The notes under the pieces are model-generated. The model searched no databases. It was given only the letters and a program-made list of their open reading frames with translations, and was not told the origin of the DNA. DNA of 53,395 bases from Saccoglossus kowalevskii. Lineage: Eukaryota > Hemichordata > Enteropneusta > Harrimaniidae. The position numbers were made by a program, and so were the translations under genes. The stretch lies in the NCBI RefSeq assembly GCF_000003605.2, contig NW_003110475.1:12442-65836 (forward strand), read 5' to 3'. Below, in pieces: positions 37,566 through 47,790 of this stretch. How positions within the stretch are numbered: the stretch's first letter is position 1; each line of letters opens with the position of its first letter.

Positions 37566-38371
37566 CATATAACAAAACATGCGAAAAAAAAAGAAAATCT
37601 AGAAAAAAATGTGATTTCGAAATCTGGAATTTACCGACGGGTTTTTGCGGTCACTTCGACTTTCACGTTAAACTCAGTTTTTTTATTAAATTTGAATGTG
37701 TGACTTGGGTACCGACATTCGTGATAGAACTTCTACGTGGAAACAAACCTAATAGAAGGCGTTCAGACGTCGGTGATTTGCCGGGTTTGTTAGCTGAAAA
37801 ATATAACAGGCGGTAGTGTCCAAGGCGACATGTCTTCAACAACTACACCGTTTTCGAAGTCCGTCTGTAGAATATCTAATTTTAAGTCGCAGTCAGTGGG
37901 AGCCAAGCTAAGTGCTATTTTTACGTATTCTTTAATCAACGATTATCCCAAGTGACCGGTGTTGTGTTGAATGATTACACCTAGGGCAAAAGTTAAAGAT
38001 GCATTATGGAAATTTTAATATTGTTGTTTGGTACGACATTTTGAGGACCAAAATATACTATGATTTATGGTATACTAATAAATATGAGACACTATACTTA
38101 TGAGGCACATTATATAGTATTCGTTGGATGAAAAAAAAAATTAATACGCATGCGCACCGACTGTTATTGTACTAAAACATTAGTGTACATGCGCATCAGA
38201 GAATTTCATTGTTTCGGTGAAAGAGTACTATGCAGTGTTGTAATCAATTTCTGATAACCCGATGCATTCAACAACATTCAGTATCAAACAACCGTATTAA
38301 AATGATATGTTTTCATAATCCTTGTATCATTTTAGGATGAAAACAATATAAACAACAAATGGAAGATCATT
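37566..38371. other. Unique sequence before the 25-bp array
   Basis: No gene was recognised. NRF1-like ACGCATGCGCA and a related ATGCGCAT lie at about 38148 and 38191. A 90-codon frame that starts at 37544 inside the pogo-like element has no recognisable motif. Confidence 0.5.
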
Positions 38372-39476
38372 GCTGTGATATGTTGGTGATATATGAGTTG
38401 TGATATGTTGGTGATATATGGGTTGTGATATGTCGGTGATATATGAGTTGTGATATGTTGGTGATATATGAGTTATGATATGTTGGTGATATATGAGTTG
38501 TGATAGGCTGGTGATATATGAGTTGTGATAGGCTGGTGATATATGAGTTGTGATATGTTGGTGATATATGAGTTGTGATAGGCTGGTGATATATGAGTTG
38601 TGATATGCTGGTGATATATGAGTTGTGATATGTTGGTGATATATGAGTTATGATATGTCGGTGATATATGAGTTGTGATATGTTGGTGATATATGAGTTG
38701 TGATATGTTGGTGATATATGGGTTGTGATATGCTGGTGATATATGAGTTGTGATCTGTTGGTGATACGTGAGTTGCGATAAGTTTGTGATATATGAGTTG
38801 TGATATGTTGGTGATACGTGATTTGCATTATGTTTGTGATATATGAGTTGTGATATGTTGGTGATACGCGAGTTGTGACATGTTTGTGTTATATGAGTTG
38901 CGATGGGTTGGTGATATATGAGTTGCGATAGGTTGGTGATATAAGTTGTGATATGTTGGTGATATGTGAGTTGCGATATGTTTGTGATATATGAGTTGCG
39001 ATATGTTGGTGATATATGAGTTATGCTATGTTTGTGATATATGAGTTGTGATATGTTGGTGATACGTGAATTACGATATGTTTGTGATATATGAGTTGTG
39101 ATATGCTGGTGATATATGAGTTGTGATATGCTGGTGATATATGAGTTGTGATATGCTGGTGATATATGAGTTGTGATATGCTGGTGATATATGAGTTGTG
39201 ATATGCTGGTGATATATGAGTTGTGATATGTTGGTGATAAATGAGTTGTGATATGTTGGTGATAAATGAGTTGTGGTATGTTGGTGATATGTAAGTTGTG
39301 ATATATTGGTGATATATGAGTTTTAATATGTTGGTGATACATGTGGTATATTGGTGATATATGAGACATGATAAGTTAGTGATATATGAGGTGTGATATG
39401 TTGGTGATACGTAAGTTGTGATATGTTGGTGATACATGTGATATGTTGACAATATATGAGTTGTGATATGTTGGTG
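38372..39476. repeat. 25-bp minisatellite (about 44 units)
   Basis: The unit is TGATATGTTGGTGATATA followed by TGAGTTG. Successive copies on the left start at 38376 and 38401, confirming a 25-base period. The plus strand of the consensus contains no C at all, giving extreme G-over-C skew. The reverse complement has no stop codon in any frame. Because 25 is not a multiple of three, all three minus frames stay open and encode the same 25-residue repeat, which accounts for the overlapping frames at 38367-38828, 38473-39369 and 39021-39653. These are not taken as genes. Variants include TAGGC for TATGT, ATACG for ATATA and TTTGTG for TTGGTG. Confidence 0.98.
38745..39100. repeat. 50-bp higher-order dimer within the 25-bp array
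   Basis: In this part every second unit carries TGTTTGTG in place of TGTTGGTG. The variant falls at 38781, 38831, 38881, 38979, 39029 and 39079: spacings of 50, 50, 98, 50 and 50, where 98 is two dimers less a two-base deletion. The partner unit often carries GATACGTGA. The flanking array lacks this alternation. Confidence 0.85.
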
Positions 39477-40333
39477 CAGTTTTGTCTGATACAACATCTT
39501 ATGTCCATTTTCGCTTGTTTTGTAATTGTCTCCGTATGTATTGTTAAGCATAATAATGAAGCTTCCAGACCGGACGTGACGTTCCACACCGGACGTAACG
39601 TAACTAATATAAATGTTGATCGATAAACATTTAAGAATTAAAAAGTTAAACAATCTAAAGAAATACTACATGTATAACTATTATCCATGCTAAACACCAC
39701 TGTAACAACAGTAACACTAAACATCATTTCAAAATTATGACAAATATCTAAAAACTCAGTGTGAAGTTGTCATTGACATTTTATTTTTAATCAACGATAT
39801 TAACGACTAATCATATATATTGCTATGAACGGTGTTGGACAGTCATTCATATTGGCAACAATAGATTAATTAGATAAATGGGTATTACTATTATTAATAA
39901 AAACAAAACACTCCGAATAGACCTGAAAACACTCTCACTAATTTGTTGAAAAACTCCCAGATGTGCCATCGACTACGATAAATCACCCGAGTGACAGCAT
40001 ACGTTACTATGGTAACCATCGGGCGCTTAATATTGTATCTGTGTAATTTATGCATTTTTGCTATCCCAATAATGGTGCATCATATGTAAAGAAGAAACGG
40101 TTATTGTTATCAAGTTTGGAATTTAAAACATTACATTATTACCCCCCTCCTCCACATTTTATAGACTTCTTGACAAAACTGGATTGAAAAACAGCATCTA
40201 AGCTATATCTGAACTGTATTAGGACTAGAGTGAAACGCGGATAATAATACAGACGTGACTTATTCATACAGTAACGCATGTGGCATTGGCAATATTTTAT
40301 GTCGAATTCTGTCTATAAAAACACTTTAGAGGA
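39477..40333. other. Unique sequence between arrays
   Basis: No gene was recognised. A short duplication, ACCGGACGTGACGT followed by ACCGGACGTAACGT, is at about 39570-39602, and a perfect X-box match lies at 40003. Confidence 0.5.
40003..40016. promoter_or_regulatory. RFX X-box-like site
   Basis: GTTACTATGGTAAC matches all 14 positions of GTHNYYATRRNAAC. It differs by one base from the palindrome at 2351. No gene is identified beside it. Confidence 0.35.
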
Positions 40334-40498
40334 AAATGGCCGCCAAGATCTCGTTGAGAACGAGGGAAATGGCCACTAAGGTCTCGTTGAGAACGAGGGA
40401 AATGGCCACCAAGATCTCGTTGAGAACGAGGGAAATGGTCGCCAAGATCTCGTTGAGAACCGGGCAAATGGCCCCCAAGATCTCGTTGAGTGTGAGAG
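40334..40498. repeat. 33-bp tandem repeat, five units, in-frame
   Basis: Units start at 40334, 40367, 40400, 40433 and 40466, all beginning AAATGG and containing AAGRTCTCGTTGAG. As 33 is divisible by three, the array gives an ATG-started frame (40336-40584) with the 11-residue repeat MAxKISLRTRE, Lys/Arg-rich. The frame ends 28 codons after the array without recognised homology. The last unit diverges and its TCTCGTTGAGTG continues into sequence that is repeated in inverse orientation downstream. Coding is unlikely but not excluded. Confidence 0.95.
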
Positions 40499-40525
40499 AG
40501 TCACGAGACTTGTTTTATCCCCCAT
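40478..40525 (+). repeat. Left arm of fold-back repeat
   Basis: AGATCTCGTTGAGTG through TCACGAGACTTGTTTT to TCCCCC aligns with the reverse complement of 40622-40670 and of 40783-40833. About 45 bases pair with a few gaps, so a large stem with a loop of about 100 bases could form. Confidence 0.75.
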
Positions 40526-40627
40526 CCATGCTCGCCCCTCATGACGTCCGCTGTTACAAATACCACGGTCTGATACACAGCTAGGACGGGAAGCGGGGAA
40601 GTGGACGCGATGGCAGAAGAGAATGGA

Positions 40628-40753
40628 GACAAAAACAAATCTCGTAGCTTTTCCACTCAACGAGATCCCGACGGTCTTGGTTTATTATTTCATTTGTATT
40701 CACTGTAGATTATACAGAAAAAAAACACTTTCAAAACCGAATAAGCTAAAAAT
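40628..40753. repeat. Duplicated segment, copy A
   Basis: It starts ACAAAAACAAATCTCGTAGC and runs through TTCCACTCAACGAGATC, TTTATTATTTCATTTGTATT and CACTGTAGATTATA to ATAAGCTAAAAA. The same order recurs about 160 bases downstream (40789-40910). The CTCAACGAGATC part is the reverse complement of the core of the 33-bp array. Copies A and B differ by substitutions and two small indels. Confidence 0.9.
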
Positions 40754-40788
40754 GGGAGAAAAACGGGAATGGGAACACTATTTCAGAG

Positions 40789-40910
40789 GACAAAAACAAG
40801 TCTCGTAGCTTTTCCACTCAACGAAATCTCGGCGGTCATTTTCGTCCTGGTCTATTATTTCATTTGTATTCACTGTAAATTATAACTTTCAAAACAGTAT
40901 AAGCCAAAAA
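40789..40910. repeat. Duplicated segment, copy B
   Basis: This is the direct repeat of 40628-40753: ACAAAAACAAGTCTCGTAGC, TTTCCACTCAACGAAATC, CTATTATTTCATTTGTATTC, ATAAGCCAAAAA. It has an extra CATTTTCGTCC and lacks the ACAGAAAAAAAACA stretch of copy A. Confidence 0.9.
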
Positions 40911-41527
40911 TTATTAATAATTATAATTACTAATAGAACCTGAAGGTCTAATTATTCTTAATTAATCTGAAAAATGACATCACGATGATGACATCATCAT
41001 TCAAAGCTCCACTAACTCCATTAATACTAGTATAGGGCATCATGAAGTACCATGTAATACATTATATAACCCATGCCACTGACCAACAACTTGAATTTGA
41101 GGTATTAAAATATTGAAACATTGGAACTGCCCGAAAACTGACTTTTTTTTTGTCTCGAGGCAATATTGTGTGTACATTATCAAATGTTTTTGCTATAGAT
41201 TTTTTAAAGACAGAAGCAAGATATATTTTGAAAAATTGGGTAGAAATGGCCCACAGTCTGTAATATTTTATCAATAGTTTATGTTGTACCGGAACTATAC
41301 TATGAACAATTGATGATACATATATATTATAAAACTGTTGCTATTTTGATTCAAGGAGTTACGTAATTCAAAATATTAAATATGCCATTTGTTAATCGTA
41401 TGACGTCACCATGCAGAAATTTGAAAGTAGGGGAAATGTCTTTAGCATGATATGAACCAACAGTTCTCAAAAAATAGTGATCCCAATATGGTTACTTTCT
41501 CAATTTAAACGCGATGAAATTATACAG
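40911..41527. other. Unique AT-rich sequence
   Basis: Nothing gene-like is seen. The only marked motif is a perfect CRE octamer at 41401-41408. Confidence 0.5.
41401..41408. promoter_or_regulatory. CRE-like octamer TGACGTCA
   Basis: A perfect octamer in CGTATGACGTCACCATG. It lies 120 bases left of the AATA microsatellite, with no gene identified. Confidence 0.3.
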
Positions 41528-41658
<131 letters not shown>

Positions 41659-42128
41659 GGTTGTGAATATCAGCCGCTGTGAAAACGACGTTGACTTCGT
41701 TACAATGGTTATTTCTTACCTTAAACATGTAAATATAACTGTTACAATTTCTGTACTAATAATGCTAACAATCGGTAAAATGATTTCAAAAACCGTGTTT
41801 TTTAAGAGTTCAAGAGTGCTAATATGATTGAAAACCTACAACAAGAATGACGGTCTAAGCTCTGGTTTAGCGTAGGAAACACTACAAGACAGAGGTGTGT
41901 TATGAGGGTGTAGCCCGAAGCAGCGCCCGTGGTGTAAGCAACTTATTACTACATGTACGTAGCAAGGTCAATATAATTCCCCCATCAACAAATCACAGTC
42001 TAATTTGCATCATCTGTTGACAATGACAACTCGGAAGCTAGAGAACACACCTGCTTTACAAATTCACTGCTTAAAATAACTCCACAACAACACACTGAAC
42101 CTTTTATTCCAGCTGCAGTACAGTTTGT

Positions 42129-42143
42129 GGGGGGGGGGGGGGG
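42129..42143. repeat. Poly-G run
   Basis: Fifteen consecutive G, the longest homopolymer of G in the window. Confidence 0.9.
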
Positions 42144-42434
42144 TTGCATTGCCTATATGACGTAAGCATCGCCTGATTGCATCATACTTCGTGGCTGTCA
42201 CAATATGGCCCGGTAATAATCCATAGTTACCGGCAAAGGTACGTCATTGTTGCTTTCAGACCATCGTATCACTGTCGGAAAACTAGTAAATTGTGTTTAC
42301 AAATTATTTTAATTTAGTTTTATATGTAAAATGAAGATTAAAAATCGCACAAATAGTACTAATATTTGAGCACTTCATCCATTGTTAGTTTATATGAAAT
42401 TATATTTCATCATGGCTTAAAATTGTACGAATCG

Positions 42435-42590
42435 GCGAACAGTGGCGGCGGCACCAGTTGGGGGGGGCATCCGAAAAAATCAAGCAAAATTAGCCCCTCA
42501 AAATGCAGGAAATGGCGTTTTAGAGGGTCTAGATTTCAGATCTCACCCCTTCGTGTCGCCACCTCTGGCAAATATTCAATGGAATAAAAT
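42435..42590. mobile_element. Possible dispersed repeat (class unknown)
   Basis: The sequence around GGGGGGGCATCCG, AGCCCCTCAAAATGCAGGAA and ATGGCGTTTTAGAGGGTCTA reminds me of a dispersed repeat seen in many marine animal genomes that yields spurious translated products. This rests on recollection, not on a second copy in this window. The two overlapping 73-74-codon frames here (42366-42587 and 42442-42666) are therefore not called as genes. Confidence 0.25.
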
Positions 42591-43774
42591 CGGTATTCTG
42601 TACACATCGTACCCAGATCCAAAATCGCGTTCATTCTTGCCGCTCGGAGACCGCGATGGATTGTAGGAAAATACATGTTTACCAACACCTATTGTTTCGC
42701 GCATGCGTAGCTGGGCGACTACCCTACTTAGTTCGCCGATGATTGCTGGTTACCGTGACTTTTTAAGCAATCGGTAGCTATTTGCTAACCACATTATTTA
42801 GAGTTTTGAACATTACTCAAAACAGCATCCAGTATTATGCGTGCAATTATAAAATGGAAATTTTGTTTTTGAATACACTCAGTGTACATGTTAACGATAC
42901 AAAGATAAGATTAAATGTGAACAGATAAACTGTTCTTCAGTCTGAATCACAGCGACATTTTGTCTTGAATTTAGTCGTCCCAGCTGAGACCATTTTTATC
43001 CATTTTAATATATATCTTCCTACAATGGACTGTTATTTGTAAATCTCTGTCGCGGCATTAGCATACTAAGCGGGATACGTAGAAGTTCGCGGTAGAGTTT
43101 TTACGGTCAACATCGTTTTCTTACTTTTTCAATTATGTATAAACATTTTGTATTCACGACACGACAATTAGTACCGTGTTGTCTACTTTTCTTAACTTCG
43201 TTAAGTGGTCTCCTCGCTATATATCTCAGGCCGTCTCCTATCCAGGAACCAGATATCCCAAGTTATGTCGCAAGTAATCGAAATTAAGAAAAAGTATTAA
43301 TCACTATTGTTTTTTTAAAATTGTAATAATTAAGAGACGAGTCGTCGACCTATTTTACGTTGTGGGACTTTATTCACAGTAAAACTTTCTAAAAACTTTG
43401 AAACAATTCCGATACGAATTCATGGTAAAGATGGTTGCACCTAACAAACTTCCAATAATGTGAATTTCCTAACACTTAGCTAAAATAATGTGATTGGCTG
43501 TTTTATTAATTGCGATGAAAAAAATGACGTGATCGAATTATGAAGCTCAATTGTATGTATTTTTTTTCCATTTTCCAATCGAAAACGGCCACCAAAGTAT
43601 AAGGTTTAACGCTATACGGAATCACAAAGTCGTTCAAGTTGTTACATGGAAAATTCGGGTTTCCCCCCGATTTTGTTTGTCATTTATTTAATGGAAACTT
43701 TCACTTACAAAATATCGAGACTTTGTGGTGTTTTACAAATGTCTACATTTTTTACTAGTTAGCCGTGTTCATAC

Positions 43775-43939
43775 TTAAAGTGGGGAAGTCGTCATCTGCG
43801 CATGCGTCAAATGGCCATAGCGTGTCAATGTTTACAAACGAGGGTTTACCCATGAGCCTCTGCGCTTTTAACGTGTGTTGTTATCATTGCTTGGGACTCA
43901 ATTTCCGCACGTGCGCAGGTGACGACCTTCCCGTATTAA
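43775..43939 (+). mobile_element. TTAA-flanked MITE, copy 2 (165 bp)
   Basis: TTAA (43775-43778) is followed by AGTGGGGAAGTCGTCATCTG, and the right end GTGACGACCTTCCCGTAT precedes TTAA at 43936-43939. The ends are imperfect inverted repeats of about 25 bases, weaker here than in copy 3. The interior holds GTGTCAATGTTTACAAAC and CTTTTAACGTGTGTTG. It has no transposase and is non-autonomous. TTAA duplication is the mark of piggyBac-like transposition, although the ends lack the usual CCC start. Confidence 0.85.
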
Positions 43940-44117
43940 AGCAATTGTCTTGAATGTCTTACCATCAATACCACTCGTACCGATCATGATGTATGTATGT
44001 CTAATTACCAACAAATTACCATAGTCACAACTCGATAATAATAATCGTTTGCGAAGCTTTGTCATATGTCAGTGACAAAGTCTACGAAAATGATGACGAC
44101 GCTGTATAACGTACTAT
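43940..44117. other. Spacer between two MITE copies
   Basis: The 178 bases between MITE copies 2 and 3 are unique in the window and contain no gene. Confidence 0.5.
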
Positions 44118-44283
44118 TTAAAGCGAGGGAGTCGTCACCTACGCGTGCGTCAGGTGCCAATAGCGTGTCATTGTTTACAAACAAACGTCTACCCATGAGT
44201 CTTTGCGTTCTTGACGTCTGTTGGTTATCATCGTTTGGGACTCAATTCCCGCGCGTGCGCAGGTGACGACCCTCCCGCTTTAA
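44118..44283 (+). mobile_element. TTAA-flanked MITE, copy 3 (166 bp)
   Basis: The most complete copy. The left end TTAAAGCGAGGGAGTCGTCA continues CCTACGCGTGCG, and the right end GCGCAGGTGACGACCCTCCC continues GCTTTAA. The ends are inverted repeats of about 28 bases with few mismatches, both beginning with TTAA. The interior GTGTCATTGTTTACAAACAA and CTACCCATGAG is shared with copy 1 almost base for base. The short frames across all three copies read similarly (LFTNKRLPMSLC) only because the DNA is conserved. Confidence 0.9.
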
Positions 44284-45186
44284 CGGCCAGAACTTGGATG
44301 CACCCGTCTTTCAGTTTTTTCTCTTTCTGACACACACCAATCATATAACTTGCTCTACAGATGACGTCTGTTATCTTTCAATCGAATGGCGCGTAACAAG
44401 TGACGGCGCGCCCAGCATCTATCAACGTCAAGTTCACGCAAGACATTCCGGCTTTTATCGCCCCATTAGCTGCAGTCATCACTGTTCGATTTGGGCATGT
44501 CAGTTTCTACAATAGTCATATTCTTTCAACCGTGCAGAAATGATTTAATTGTAAATAAACAGTTCTATCTAAGTGTTGTATTTCCTGTTATAGGTCATTT
44601 TTGGGGGGACTCCTGTCATGTTTTATTTTTATTTTAAATTATTTATTTTATGTCAAGTTAGGGTGTCAAATATGCCACCCTCCACAGTAGTTATTATCTT
44701 TATCACATATCTATGTTTTATAGTTAGTACTATCCTAAAAAATAAAAAAAAATGTAAACAATAAAATATTGAAATAGAGACAATTCTTGTAGGATTAGAA
44801 GCATATAAAACAAAAATATTTTAAAATAAAAGTTTTTTTTTCAAAAATTGAAATTAATACTGATATATGAATACTTTTTTGTTTGTCGGAGGATTCAAAC
44901 ATACTCACAAAATGATGCTGTACTGTCGGTGGCCATGATGTCAAGAGGAGGCGGGTGATTCTACATAATCATACATACTTGCGTTTATATCCCTCGCCTT
45001 TCTTCGCATGAATCATTATTTCGAACTATTTTGACAATAGCGATGAAAACGTGCCGGTGAACTGCAGAGTCCAATATATTCAAAATTCGATGGTTGCCAT
45101 GGTATTAATATTCTAAAATCAAATAATACTACGCCACAGCAAAGCACTGAGTGTCGTGTTGAGGGTCTAAAGCGGGTGTACTAACG

Positions 45187-45200
45187 TCACTAGAGGGCGC
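45187..45200 (+). promoter_or_regulatory. CTCF-like site
   Basis: TCACTAGAGGGCGC matches 13 of 14 positions of the CTCF core consensus CCASYAGRKGGCRC, which is conserved across bilaterians. CTCF insulates chromatin domains. A single match in a window this size could be chance, and the motif can also be spread by repeats. Confidence 0.35.
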
Positions 45201-46211
45201 ACCCCACGCGAAGTGTCGTAGGGTCTCAGGCGGAAGTTTTTTAAAAAATTTAATATAGTTGGCAAAAATCAATGAAAATTAAAGACGTGTTTTTTTTGTT
45301 TTGTTTTTGAGTAAATTTAATTGCATGTGGTTCATATATGGAATGGTTGTCTATAATATACAGAGTTAGAAAAGGAAACAAACAGGCAAAAATGAACTGG
45401 TCGCGTCCTGCTCCTTTAAATAAGATAAATAAGAGCAATCCGAAGAAAATGTAATCCCAACCTCCAAGCAGCAGGCGACGTCCGGGTGGCCTATACGGGT
45501 GCTACGTACGGTCCAGACCCCTCTGGAGGCGCGGTGATGATCTTCCCCACGCTACCTGTCCAGTCTCATCTGTCACGCCGGCAACTACCCGGAAAAACAA
45601 AACGTAATTTGAGAGCAGCGAGTTATCGTTTCACGCCCAGCGGCAAATGAGCATAAAACCTTCAGCAGTCTGTTGCACCGTGGATGAGTGAACACAGTTT
45701 AGAACGGCGATCAAAGTTTGACGACTTCATTTTCGCAGGCAATTTGCGTTGCGGTGCGAGAACGCAACTTTCTCACGATATCTCTACTGCCTGTAATTGA
45801 GGCGTCGGGAAATGGGCCCCAGAGGCCGATCGTAAACAGATAGTGAGCAAACACGAAAACTCGTTATTAAAAACTCCACCAGGGCTAATATTGAGGGGAA
45901 AAAGAAAGTAAACCGCAAAGATCTAATGAGGACAGATGGAAACCATGCTAATTATTTTCTTATATTTTTGTTGACTTTGTATTAATGGCTGAATCTGGGT
46001 ATTACGAAGCAAGAATCAATTCTGATAGCAACTTGAAACTGAATGATCACCAGGAAATCTAAATCGACCTCGTCACACACGTAGCCCTTATAAAAATCCA
46101 CTTTCTAGCACCTACTTTGCAAATTTAATTGTATTAAGTGAGATATTTTCAATATTTTGAGAAGCTGGGTTTTTGCTAATTTGGTAGGGAAGAAATGAGT
46201 TACATTGCTGA

Positions 46212-46285
46212 GTTTCATTAGCGGTTTTTTTTTTACTTATCAGCGGAAATAACGAAATTAAACCTAGTGCAGAAATTTACAGAAA
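46212..46285 (+). repeat. Dispersed repeat, copy 2
   Basis: ATTAGCGG, ACTTATCAGCGGAAATAACG, AAATTAAACCTAGTGC parallels copy 1 at 16565-16640. It differs by a T-run expansion and about one change in six bases. Confidence 0.4.
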
Positions 46286-46844
46286 TTTGAAGTCGTTTCC
46301 GGGAAAAGTATCACCAGGTTTAAGTGGAGGATTGACTGTCGCCATATTTGAGACCAGTTTAAGTTATTCAGGCCCTAGTGCACCAGGGATAATGAATCGT
46401 GAATTGCATCTCATACATCTAATAAGAGATTGCATGACGTCTTGTTTTATTTGTCAGCTGGTACACGGCAAAATTGAGTCGGAACTCTAAATAAGGTACA
46501 TGAAACCTAGGAACCATGCTAACAGAAGGCAGTCGGAGTGCAACATGCTTGTCTACGGGTCACACGGGGTTAAGGTGTCAGTCAACGACCGTTGTCTACC
46601 GTCTGTACTGGAGATTCGCCTATGAATGCACCGAGAAGATGCTGCCTGGGGTGAAACAGGGGCAACGTAGAAGATATGATAACTCGTCTGTGTATGACAC
46701 AATAGCACGTGCCTGGGGCCCGTAACAACTTTAGACTGTTTTCGTCCGAGCGTAACACTGGCCATGTTTGTTAGTTTTTCACTTTTCTTGGCTTTCATCG
46801 GCGAAGAATGGCGCTGACCGGCCGTGCCTATAGGCAGCAATGGG

Positions 46845-46854
46845 GTCACGTGAC
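46845..46854. promoter_or_regulatory. CLEAR/E-box palindrome GTCACGTGAC
   Basis: A perfect 10-base palindrome identical to the CLEAR element bound by TFEB/MITF and USF-type bHLH-zip factors. It lies 44 bases left of the X-box at 46898. No gene is identified. Confidence 0.35.
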
Positions 46855-46897
46855 TAATGAATGCAATCCGCGACATATGGAGTATAGGGCACACTGC

Positions 46898-46911
46898 GTT
46901 GTTATGGAAAC
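46898..46911. promoter_or_regulatory. RFX X-box-like site
   Basis: GTTGTTATGGAAAC matches all 14 positions of GTHNYYATRRNAAC. It sits close to GTCACGTGAC at 46845. Confidence 0.35.
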
Positions 46912-47772
46912 GAAAAAATGACAAAGAAGAAAGAAATACATTTCAACAGATATTTATTTGAATTGTGTTTTAAGTAATATTTGTTAGTTTCTGTGTGTAT
47001 ACCGTTTCATTGCCGCCGACGGCATTAAGTTCCATTACTATTCCAGCTAGCAAGCGTTTCCTTATTTCTACTACCTGGGACAACAAACAACGGTAGTTCT
47101 AAAAAAAATGTTTCAAAGTGCCAGTTCTCAGTTTTTCTTCGATCTCAGTTTTCAGGTATAAACGCCATATTTGTGAATGGTTGTGCCACAATATGACTGA
47201 AACCGCACACTGTTATCAACGCACAAATACTATGATGACGGTTATGCCCGGAATTGCGTGTTGACGACGTCGTTTAAGCATGTCCCAGTTGTTATTTAGC
47301 AATATTGAAAAATAAGTACAATACAAAAACGCATAATAGTTTGTTTTTTAACTAACTTGATAACAATGAAATATTTTTTCATATACAAATCGGAAAATTC
47401 AGTCATTTTGCCATTTTGTTTCGGGCAAACTTGCCTGTGGATAAACGTCAGGGTTTATTTATCTCTTGTATCCACCCTAAAACATGGCCCGAGGATTGGA
47501 AAATACGTCAAAGTGCTTTTAGATCCTATACAATGTTTTTAATGACGACGACAGTGCCGCAAATCTAAAAGGTATACGCCATTGTGTATGTGTTTTCAAT
47601 AGTTAGCCTTCGCGAAGATTATGAGTCACGTGCGCGCGTGTCCGGGAAGGTCATCGGTACTATGGACACCGGGATGTATTAAGTACAAAGTACATCATCC
47701 GAAAAATGATTCAGAGTCTCATTTCGCGCCTTTAATTGACTTCCAATTTCTCAAAATAGCCATGATTTGTTG

Positions 47773-47790
47773 CAAGCGTTTAAACGCTTG
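47773..47790. other. 18-base perfect palindrome
   Basis: CAAGCGTTTAAACGCTTG equals its own reverse complement. It could be a dimer-binding site or a small cruciform. Nothing beside it explains it. Confidence 0.9.

Larger units (their letters stand above)
41659..43774. other. Gene-free stretch
   Basis: No gene was recognised. It contains a G15 run at 42129-42143 and a possible dispersed repeat at 42435-42590. TGACGTAA, the core of the arrays at 51-53 kb, occurs singly at about 42160. Confidence 0.5.

Noticed and set aside
38372-39476. CRISPR-like interpretation of the regular 25-bp repeat
   Set aside because: Units abut without unique spacers, and the context is eukaryotic.
38367-39653. Three overlapping minus-strand frames of 153, 298 and 210 codons
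   Set aside because: They are the 25-bp minisatellite read in its three frames; all encode the same repeat because the unit has no stop and is not a multiple of three. No unique coding sequence supports them.
40376-40660. Minus-strand frame with repeated FSTRSWxPFPS
   Set aside because: It is the antisense of the 33-bp array and carries no independent evidence.
43765-44266. Similar short proteins in three places (sharing LFTNKRLPMSLC-type text, also at 23561-23854)
   Set aside because: The similarity is due to three copies of a noncoding MITE; the frames start and end in unrelated flanks and are interrupted relative to each other.
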